From: Marsupella aquatica
Taxonomy: Eukaryota; Marchantiophyta
Assembly: GCA_973895155.1 (NCBI GenBank)
Contig: OZ316892.1
Span: 30,194,001-30,258,000, forward strand
Length of the DNA stretch: 64,000 nt
Direction: 5' to 3'
Shown here: one piece after another, positions 44,257 to 52,687 of the stretch
Numbering within the stretch: position 1 is the stretch's first letter
How the letters are laid out: each line of letters starts with the position of its first letter
The notes under the pieces: model-generated
The model's input: only the letters and a program-made list of their open reading frames with translations
The model's database searches: none
Told to the model about the DNA's origin: nothing
Position numbers and translations under genes: made by a program

Positions 44257-46949
44257 ATGGAAGTTGCCAAGAAAACCGTCATCGTCCTGCTCGCCGAAGA
44301 ATCTGATAACTTGGATCTCTCCTCTGTCGGTGATCTTGTGGCCCTAGCGCTTAGGGATTCCCAAGAATTTCAATCTCAAGTCCAAAGTAAGTTCCCGGAG
44401 GTTTATTCATGCATCTTAAGTTGTTGGATTCGGATGGTCCGAATCCAAGAGCGTTGTTTGGATTCGGACCATCCGAATCCAAGTGGGTTGTTTGGATTCG
44501 GATGGTCTGAATCTAAGAGGGTTGTTTAAATTTGGACCATCCAAATCCAAGAGGGTTGTTTGGATTCGGACCATCCGAATCCAAGTGGGTTGTTTGGATT
44601 TGGATGGTCCGAATCCAAGAGCGTTGTTTGGATTCGGACCATCCGAATCCAAGTGGGTTGTTTGGATTCGGATGGTCTGAATCTAAGAGGGTTGTTTAAA
44701 TTCGGACCATCCAAATCCAAGAGGGTTGTTTGGATTCGGACCATCCGAATCCAAGTGGGTTGTTTGGATTTGGATGGTCCGAATCCAAGAGCGTTGTTTG
44801 GATTCGGACCATCTAAATCCAAGTGGGTTGTTTGGATTCGGATGGTCTGAATCTAAGAGGGTTGTTTAAATTTGGACCATCCAAATCCAAGAGGGTTGTT
44901 TGGATTCGGACCATCCGAATCCAAGTGGGTTGTTTGGATTTGGATGGTCCGAATCCAAGTGGCTTGATTGGATTCGGATGGTCTGAATCCAAGAGGGTTG
45001 TTTGGATTCGGACCATCCGAATCCAAGTGGGTTGTTTGGATTCGGATGGTCCGAATCCAAGTGGCTTGATTGGATTCGGATGGTCTGAATCCAAGAGGGT
45101 TGTTTGGATTCGGACCATCCAAATCCAAGTGGGTTGTTTGGATTCGGATGGTCCGAATCCAAGTGGCTTGATTGGATTCAGATGGTCCGAATCTAAGAGG
45201 GTTGTTTGGATTCGGACCATCCGAATCCAAACAACCCACTTGGATTCGGATGGTCCGAATCCAAGAGCCCTCAATCTCACTTTGACAGTGATTTCTTAAA
45301 ACAAATTTCATGGATTTGAAGTCTAATATGAATTTTCACTCTCCAATGCAGAGAGTGATCTGGTGAATACAACTCTCGCCATTTCAGAGGCAGACTGCGA
45401 CGATGGGCTCATTTTGGAGGACCGCGATCCAGGATTTCGGTGGGGACTTGAGTTCTCGCGAGTTAACTTCCGCCTGAATTCATTTAACATTCACGATCCA
45501 GTGTTATGTGTCAAGATCAGGACAGGCAACAACCAAACATTGGTCATCGGACCCGTGGTCTCTGTGGGAATGATAGGAAGAGGAATGAATTCTATCATTG
45601 TAGAGGTGTCGAACACGATGAGGTGGGCAAAGTTGCAGCTCCCCACAAAGGCTTTCTCGGCCGAGTTCAATGTGGAATGGTATGCAAGTGGGGAATTAAG
45701 TGTGTTGTCGATGGGATTCTTTCCAAAATCCTACACAAAGGAGAAGATTATTGGAGGACTGAAGGGAATGCTTCCTTTGGACATTTTTTATGGGTTTCTT
45801 TATTTGAAACTCAACATTGTAAACAACCCATCAAAGTTCTCTCTTCCATCCACATGGACTCTTAACAATTTGCTTGAGAAAGCAGGTCTGGTGTCACCAG
45901 ACTCAAATGTTTGGATTGCCAAGGCACTAGCCTTTGCACACACGCTTGACCTGGAAAAAGCAAATCTATGGGTAGAGTCTTTGGTGAAGTTGAGGAAAAG
46001 TACACAACCACAGAAAATAATTGAGTCTACGCCAGCCAAAGGAACTCCAGCAACTACGACGGAGACAGCACAAACTACTGCAGCAACAACCATGGATAGA
46101 GCGGTAGGGAAGCGAAAGCAGAGGGAGAAGAAGCTTCTGGTTGAGAAACCTACTTCAGTTGAGAAGAAGATCACGGCTCCAGCCGAGAAGAAGAAGCTTC
46201 CAGCCGAGAAGAAGTCGAGGGAGAAGAAGAAACAAAAAACCGACACCGGAGTTGTGAATTCAACTCCTATAGATTTTTCATTACATGCTGAAGATGAGGG
46301 TGATAGGCCACATGCTCCAGAGGAGAAAGACGTCTTAGAAGGGAATGAAGTTCTTCAACAAATGGAGCAGTACTATACTTTTGGGATAAACAAAAATTTT
46401 CTGATCCCAGTTGAAAGTATTTTTGCCGCACCAGCGAGACTATGCTATCGGATGATGAATTTTGATCATGTGCAAGACATTGCTGATTCCATGATCAAAA
46501 CACCTGGGCATGAGCCACATGTCGCTGATTTGATTCCTTTTAATGTTGAGCGAAGAAAGGTACTCCACTTTGAGAATACGGAGTCGGACCGGAAGGATTT
46601 TTTGGCCGGAGTGAAAAAGGGCGAGGTCCAATTTCTAGCCGTTAGTGGTCAGCACTCTGCGAGAGCTGCGAGATGGATTCGTGATAGGGCAACGAAGGAT
46701 GCCAAGCTCACCCAGTTGGCCAAGAAGTTAGAATTCAGGAAATCCAGAATATTGTCTGATCGCACACCGTCTTCAATTCTTGTTGAGCACTCCATGAGAT
46801 CGAACGCCATCAATAGCACGATGGTGTTTCAGTCTTGCTTTAAAGATACAGTTGTCCATGCGAGGCGGCAGTTTGTTGAATGTGGAAATCCAGACAAACC
46901 AAAACATGGCGACAACAAAACAAATGCTCAAGACAACCAAAAATTTCAG
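44257..46949 (+). CDS. ParB-like domain gene, exons 1 and 2 (5' part of a ParB-methyltransferase gene)
   Basis: Exon 1 is 44257-44386 (MEVAKKTVIVLLAEESDNLD to the donor AAA|GTAAGT). Exon 2 is 45352-46949 (acceptor AATGCAG; donor CAG|GTAAGA), and the phases agree. Exon 2 encodes an uncharacterised globular part (RDPGFRWGLEFSRVNFRLNS, AKLQLPTKAFSAEFNVEWYA), a Thr- and Lys-rich linker with basic nuclear-signal-like runs (EKKKLPAEKKSREKKKQK), then a ParB/sulfiredoxin-like fold. In that fold FLIPVESI, HVQDIADSMI, VADLIPF and SGQHSARAARW match the ParB N-terminal pattern, whose hallmark is G-x-H-R-x-x-A; here the Arg is Ser. ParB domains bind CTP and DNA or act as nucleases in prokaryotes and phages; related domains often accompany DNA methyltransferases. 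Role here unknown; nuclear location inferred from the basic runs. Confidence 0.6.
44387..45351 (+). other. Intron 1 of the ParB-like gene, filled by palindrome array 2
   Basis: GTAAGT donor at 44387 and TGCAG acceptor ending at 45351. Joining the flanks keeps the frame (one leftover base plus two). Of 965 bases, about 840 are the palindrome array. Confidence 0.7.
44424..45264. repeat. Palindrome array 2: about 25 units with a 34-bp period
   Basis: Each unit is a near-perfect 25-bp palindrome, arms TTGGATTCGGA and TCCGAATCCAA around CCA or TGG. Spacers of 9-10 bases are of four kinds (GAGGGTTGT, GTGGGTTGT, GAGCGTTGT, GTGGCTTGA). The centre alternates CCA and TGG along most of the array. Blocks of five units repeat as a higher-order unit of about 170 bp. 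The last spacer (ACAACCCAC) is inverted relative to the others. A single-stranded or transcribed copy would fold into a row of hairpins. Confidence 0.95.
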
Positions 46950-47188
46950 GTAAGAAATGTGATTACTTTGTATGCATTTCTCTACCATAGAGAGTAATTC
47001 TATTTTGGATTCGGATGGTCTCAGTCCGACACGATTTGTCAAAGAGTATTGGAACTTTTGGAATGTTTAGTACGAGTTTTGTTTTTGATTGAGACCATCC
47101 GAATCCAAAACTATTATCGCACATTAGAATCCTTTTTTTCCAACCCTTGCGTTGGGGATAACTGACTAGCTTTCCTTTTGGATTGTAG
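46950..47188 (+). other. Intron 2 of the ParB-methyltransferase gene, with a long inverted repeat
   Basis: Donor CAG|GTAAGA and acceptor TTGTAG|GATTGG keep phase 0. Inside, TTGGATTCGGATGGTCTCAG at 47005 is matched, reversed, by GAGACCATCCGAATCCAA ending at 47108, 21 of 22 bases pairing across about 60 bases. Confidence 0.65.
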
Positions 47189-49564
47189 GATTGGTTGGCT
47201 CTGGCAAGAATGACTATGGGCAGGAAGGACTTGCGAAATGTATACTGGCTACTTTTTGCGGACAACGATCTTTTTGAGTTGTGGCGGTTAGTCTGTGAGA
47301 TGTGGTTGCATGGGAAACTTCCTGATGGAGCTGGGATGGAAGGAAATAACAAGTCCGAAAAAGCAATTACCGTTGCCATGTTTCGTCCCTTTGATGGTGA
47401 GTTGATCTCACAGAAAGACATCACAAAAATCCTGACACAAGTGAAGTCAGGAAAGGCATTGCTGAAGAAAGATGCCACAAATAAATCTGACATACCCTCA
47501 ATAGAGGAGCTTGCGAAGGATGTGAAAAAAGTGAGGAAGCTCAAGTCTCTCATTGAGGAGTACTACTTCGGCAAGGATCCAAGGAATTTCCCTTCGGATA
47601 CCGATTGGAAGAAAGTTGTAGAGGTTCTGCCATTGTTGAGTGTTGACGCAGAATTCAGTAGATGCAGAAGAGCGGCTGGTGAAGTTTTTTTGTCAAATCT
47701 GTTGAAGCCAAATCATACCAGGGAGAGTGCAATCTTGCCAATAGCTCTGGTGATGCGCCTTGATGACATTTATTGCTAGAAGTTTGGCGGAGGGACACAT
47801 TCTCGGAGCCAACCGTGGGTCACGTTCTTTAGTGACAATCTAATGAAAACAGTTGATCCACCAGCAATAGAAGAATCATCTCCAACGTGCTCACTTGCCA
47901 TTGTTGACTTCAGTCGAGATCACCAGAAGCTGTGGACGGAAGCAGAAGTTTTGGTCTTTCTGCAATACATTGTGGAGCTACCACGAAATCTTACAATCGT
48001 TGTAGCCATAACTGTTCATCCGGGGCCTCTTGCAATGAATGTCCTAAGCTCACTTTGAAAATTGGGACAAGAGAAATCTCTCACCATTCACATTGAGTAT
48101 GGGAGTTATTCTCGAGAGGATCAACCGCACCCGCTTGATTCGTGTTGGGGAGGCGGAATTGAAGAAGTTATATTCGCAGGAATTTCTCGAGATGAAAATG
48201 TGAATTGGAATGATGTTTTCAAACCCAATCACCCAAAGCCAAAATTCTTTTTTGGTTCAAAAGATACTGATTTTGAGGTCACCAAGATTGACACTGGGAA
48301 GGCAAAGGTTGACACAGACGACGTGTCAAAACCCAAAGATCTAAAAATGATGCTGACCCCAGAAGAGGCGACCAAGGTTTTGCACATGGCCCCTCGATTT
48401 GAGATAGTTGGTGCTCATGGTGGTTGGGTGAATCCACATGCCAAACCCATGCGGATGATACAGAGGATTATTGAATCCTTGTCAGAAGCTGGAGACTTGA
48501 TTCTTGATTTTTTCTCGGGTGGTCAAGTGATGAAGACAGCATTCTTGGTGCAACGCGAATGCTTTGTTTATTGTGACTCTCAAGATGAGAGACACTTTGT
48601 GGAAGCGTATGCTTCATTCCTTTGCGAGAGGGTCCCCTCAATCAAGGAAAATTGGGATCCTCGTGGTGGGAGTTCTAGGCATTGGAAACCCACTATTGCG
48701 GATGTTTCTGCCGAACATGAATTAGCTGATAATTCCGAAGAAGTGGGCACTAAGTCAGTCAAAGATGATGGGGCATCAGAGGTGGCGTATGCAAAGAATT
48801 TGGATGACCGTGTAGGTCAAAGTGAAAGCATAGAACCCTACGATGTTGATGATAACGTTGGTCTTGCACCACGCCCTTCATCACGTGCAGATGACGTCCC
48901 TTTGGAACCCTATGAAGTTGAGGTTGATGACAACTTGGACAAGGATGGTCTCAATCCAAATGTGGTGCAACGAGAAACGGACGGAATTGGTGATCCGATT
49001 GACATTGATACATTTGAAAATCGTTCGTCAACCAATTTGGTCACGGACGGTGGAGACAGACAGGTCAATTCGAATGAAGCTGACACCCAAAATTTGATTC
49101 CCGGGATGGCTGTCGAAGTACGTGAGATTCCCATGACCCCAGAAGCCCGTGCATCAGCGACTGTTGACAACCAGGCAGGTGCTTCAATTTGTCCTGACAC
49201 ACTCTTTTCAGCTTCTGATGACAAATTGGTTTTTGTTCGTTCACACTCGGGAAGTCCAGTTGTCCTTCCTCTCTCAAAGAAAAAAGGGAATAGAGTTGGA
49301 TCAACCGGATGGAGGTCACTTGAACGTGATGCACGATGTTATGTGTGGAAAAGTGGGCCAAATAGAGGCCAAGAAGTTTCATTGGATGCTGCTCCATCGA
49401 TTCTTAACAGGAAGGAGTATAAGAGAGGAGAATTGGGATTGATAACTCCTGTTTGGACGTCACCTTATTGGGTAGAACAAAGTACTTCAGATGTCAATTT
49501 TGAAATCCAAGAGGAGCTGGGTGTTGACATTATTGATGAATACGGATCTCTTTTTTCAGACTGA
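47189..49564 (+). pseudogene. DNA N-methyltransferase-like domain, exon 3 of the ParB-methyltransferase gene
   Basis: A single frame from 47189 to the stop at 49564, cut by TAG at 47777-47779 and TGA at 48056-48058. N-terminal part: helical, DWLALARMTMGRKDLRNVYW. The methyltransferase-like core lies around 47880-48660. LAIVDFSRDHQKLW occupies the place of the DPPY/DPPW catalytic motif, which is not conserved. HAKPMRMIQRIIESL then GDLILDFFSGG and MKTAFLVQRECFVYCD fit the permuted N4/N6 class order, with DFFSGG as the SAM-binding motif I. The C-terminal half is acidic and low-complexity, ending with a basic YVWKSGPNRGQEV segment. With the catalytic motif altered and two stops, it is probably inactive; either readthrough or recent decay is possible. 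SAM-dependent DNA methylation is the family role. Confidence 0.6.
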
Positions 49565-49685
49565 GATCAAACCGTCTGACTTTCCATTTTTTCATACCAA
49601 TCAAAAATACTTCTCGGTCTCACAGAATGCGGTCAGCAATTAGAGCCTCGATATCCACCTACGCTCTTTGGGGCTTCTAAAAATG

Positions 49686-49800
49686 GTATGTAGGTTTTCT
49701 TTGTTGTTAGTCATTGTCTTGTATTTTTGGACTGAGACAATCTCAGTCCAAAGTTCAAATTTGGTTTTCTTTCTAAGAGTTGTATTTGTTGCACTTGCAG
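49686..49800 (+). other. Predicted intron before the FCP1-like exon, with a perfect hairpin
   Basis: Donor AATG|GTATGT and acceptor TTGCACTTGCAG. The upstream exon is uncertain: a short frame ending LEPRYPPTLFGASKN joins in phase, but its start is unclear and could overlap the end of the methyltransferase gene. A 27-base perfect hairpin lies at 49726-49752. Confidence 0.5.
49726..49752. repeat. Perfect palindrome, 12-base arms around CAA
   Basis: TTTGGACTGAGA, centre CAA, then the exact reverse complement of the arm. Same design as the array units but a different arm sequence. Confidence 0.92.
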
Positions 49801-50837
49801 AATCGAGACCTTGTCCCATCAAGCGGAAGTTGCTGATTTTGGATCTTAACAAAATACTTTGGGATTCACTTGAATTCCAAAGCAAGGGCAAATCCAGAAA
49901 CATTGTGACCCCAAATGGAGTGCATTGGGATAGATCAAATGGAACTAGTCGCATGTATACACAGAGGCCAGGGTTCCATGAGTTTCTAAAGTTGGTTTTT
50001 GACCGGTTTGACGTTGCAATTTGGACATGTGCTGGGATGCCGTGGACAGTGAAAATGTTGAACATGATGTTCACTGTTGAGGAGCGGTTGAAACTGAAGT
50101 TTGTATTCACACAGGTGGAAGCCTTTGACACAGGCATTCAAAGGCGTGACATTACAAATGGAAAGGCAAATGTGCTATTGAAGGATTTTCGGGTGGTATG
50201 GAGTGCATTTGGAAATCTATATGATGAAACCAACACACTCCTTGTGGATGACTCCCCCTTGAAGGCATTTGCCAACCTAGACATGACCGGACTATTTCCA
50301 GTGCCCTACACGCATGCCAATCGTGGAGACAATTTTCTTCTAACAATTCTTTGGCCATGTCTTGAGAAGCTGTCACATGCAAGTGACATTCGTTGTTATC
50401 TTCTCCTAAACTCTCCAAAGTGGTCTCTATTGCACATTAAGAGAGACAAGGCAAAAAATGAGATTACTTATGATCAACTTAGTAAGAGATGTGCAGCAAA
50501 ACTTTGGAAGTCACAGTATAGGCATAGTGTGCTGGACCTCAATAGCAATGAGATTCCTTGGGCTGTGAAGCACCGTATATGTAGCTTACGTCCTGAGGTG
50601 GAACTTGACGATGCACTTGTCACCTCACTTGCTAGATCATTTGTAGGACGGGAATATTCAGGTCTGTATAGAGAAAATCCCAGACACTTTTTGCGGGAGA
50701 TTATAGCAGTTAGGAACAACACCACCAAATTTCATCTCCCTGAAGATAAAGGGAGTTGCAACCATGACATTAGGGTAGATAGTAAAGGAGACAAGGGCAC
50801 GTGCTCAAATAAATATTGTAAGGAGCACTTTGTTTAG
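49801..50837 (+). CDS. FCP1/SCP-like HAD phosphatase domain protein
   Basis: The exon encodes about 345 residues. KRKLLILDLNKILWDSLEF is HAD motif I of the FCP1 (NLI-interacting factor) class, whose usual DxDxT reads D-L-N-K-I here, so the second, acid/base Asp is Asn. RPGFHEFLKLVFDRFDVAIW and TCAGMPWT supply motif II, KDFRVVW the motif III lysine region, and TLLVDDSPLKA the Asp-rich motif IV. FCP1 relatives dephosphorylate the RNA polymerase II C-terminal domain or act as inactive partners (as in TIM50-type proteins). The Asn substitution argues against normal catalysis. The remaining about 140 residues are unrecognised and end with a Cys/His-containing tail. The start is uncertain because the exon opens with a splice acceptor. 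No internal stops, so it may be expressed. Confidence 0.65.
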
Positions 50838-51086
50838 AGATCTGACTCATGTTAAGCCCATTAGATAGTAAAAATGGGTGCCAGCCCTGGATATTCATTG
50901 TAAGTTTGGACACAATTGTATATAATTATTTCACACATTATCAATCAATGGTCCTTGCCTAGGCTTCTTTGTGCGTAAATGTTTTTACAAGTATGATCTC
51001 TATCCCATGGTTCTTTGTGAACTAATAAGTAATATAATACTATTATAATTATTATAATAATATAATATAATATAATACTAATAAGA
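50838..51086. other. AT-rich stretch, right end of the element
   Basis: No gene. A run of ATAATATAATAC-type text at 51030-51080 is simple AT-rich sequence. Confidence 0.5.
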
Positions 51087-51089
51087 TTT

Positions 51090-51180
51090 GGCCTATAAAG
51101 TGTACATTTAGGTATCAAAAAGTGTACATTTGGGCTTCTTAAAGTGTACATTTGGGGACATAAAAGTGTACATTTCAGGA
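51090..51180 (+). repeat. Right subterminal repeats, motif AAGTGTACATTT
   Basis: Four copies of AAGTGTACATTT in 90 bases, in the same direction as those at the left end rather than inverted. Confidence 0.82.
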
Positions 51181-51200
51181 CTGATTTGTGAACAAAAGAA

Positions 51201-51226
51201 AATACACTTTTAATGAATAGGCTGAT
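51201..51226 (-). repeat. Right terminal inverted repeat
   Basis: Exact reverse complement of 40720-40745; followed by AAAG. Confidence 0.88.
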
Positions 51227-52687
51227 AAAGGTCGAAGCCCATTTGGTTTACAAGTTACTAAGGAGGGGTTTTTTGGCTCATTTTTGGCCGTTTGATCTAA
51301 TTGGTGTGAGATTGAGGGCTGTGATTCAACGAGGATTAAAACCATAAGTGGAGGGGCTTGTGGGTGCCCTGGGCCTTCCCACGTGGGTACTAAAGGAGGA
51401 AGTTCGAGTGGCCAAGGGTTTGGAAGTTAGATGCTGCTGAAGTGCTGTCGTTTTGCCATTTTGGAGTGTTAAGTCCCATTTTTAGTTGTAGGAGCGAACC
51501 TCTTGAGGGGAGCTCGAGCATGAGTGAAGGGGGAGCCCTCCTCCTTGGCCATGGCCTTAGGATTTTGAGGGTAGGAGATGTAGAGGCAATTTTGTGAAGA
51601 GATAGATGGAGTAGAAGCTTTGAATGTGAAGAGATTGAGTTTTGTGACGGTTTTTCTAGGGATTTGGAGAGAGGTTTCGAATGTAGGAGAGGCTGACTTG
51701 AAGCCTTAGGAAGGAGGTAGGATGTGAGTAGGAAGTATAAGGAGCTTGCATGAGAGATTGCCCACAAGAAGGCATACTCGAATGTAGGTTTGTTGCTTCA
51801 AGTTTTGAGGAGAATGGACTTGTAGGAGATTTTCGAAAGCTTAGAGGAGATGAGACCTAATCTTGTTGAAGCTTGGGAGTCTTGCATTAGAGATGGCTCA
51901 CTAAGAAGGCCTACTCTCTTGTAAACTCCTTGACTTGAAGCTTCGAAAGTAGATTTGGTTGGTAGAAGGAAGTATGAGAGAAGGAGACTAGGGTTTTGAA
52001 GCTTGGATAGGCTATGGAGGGATTTTGAATGCTTGGTTGATGATTAGACTTGGTGATGATTCATTTTTGCTAGGAGGGTCTTACTTGTGACCCATGTTTT
52101 TACTTGGAGGCCATGATGCTACATGTGCCTTCTTGCTATGCATTTAGAGGAGAGGTATCCTCGTTTTTGAGATGTGTGTTGATGCCTTGCTTTGGCTATG
52201 AGTGATGGAATGGTTAGAATGAATGTCTTCATGCCATTTTTGAATGTTGTTGTGAGCTTGAAGGTGTTTTTGAAAGTAGATGGGTTGGATGAAGGTACTT
52301 TCGAAAGTAGTTATTATGCATGAGGGAAGTTGCAAGAGTAAAGAGTGAAGGCATTTTTGATTGATGGAATGGGTTGTTTGTGGATTGTACTTGGTGGTTC
52401 TACTAGAGGAAGGGACTAAGGTCAATTCCATGTTTGTTAAGGAGTTTGTTGACCAACCCTAGGTCACTTTTCAAAAGTAGTTTTCCATGTTTCAACAGTT
52501 GGATGTTTGAATGGTGCATAGAGATGCCTTGCATACCTTTGGATGTCCCACTTGTCTTAGCCACAACCAAGAGTGACCCTTAACTTGACCACATTGATGT
52601 AAGCTTGAACTTGTGTACCTTAGAGGGTTGCAAGGGATTGTGTGCAATCAAGTGTTGGAAAAGGAATGGTGACCAATTGAATGTTGG
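51227..52687. other. No supported gene
   Basis: G-rich plus-strand text with imperfect internal repeats (GCATGAGAGATTGCCCACAA near 51748 and GCATTAGAGATGGCTCACTA near 51885). No domain is visible in any frame. Confidence 0.5.

Larger units (their letters stand above)
40720..51226. mobile_element. 10.5-kb element with 26-bp terminal inverted repeats carrying ParB-, methyltransferase- and FCP1-like genes
   Basis: Perfect 26-bp inverted repeats (starting ATCAGCCTATTCATTA) lie at 40720-40745 and 51201-51226. They are followed inward by clusters of AAGTGTACATTTGG repeats and flanked outside by AAAG on both sides, a possible 4-bp target duplication, though A-rich context makes this weak. Contents in order: an unknown minus-strand gene, palindrome array 1, a divergent promoter region, a ParB-like/methyltransferase gene with array 2 in its first intron, and an FCP1-like HAD gene. 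I recognise no transposase, recombinase, polymerase or helicase. It could be a DNA transposon with cargo and a transposase I fail to recognise, a non-autonomous element, or an endogenised viral segment. The boundary evidence is strong; the class is unknown. Confidence 0.7.

Noticed and set aside
44424-45264. CRISPR-like array (25-bp repeats, 34-bp period)
   Set aside because: Spacers are only 9-10 bases and of four recurring kinds, the context is a plant intron, and no cas genes exist.
44416-45311. Open frames on both strands across palindrome array 2
   Set aside because: Same cause, and the region is better explained as an intron with matching splice phases.
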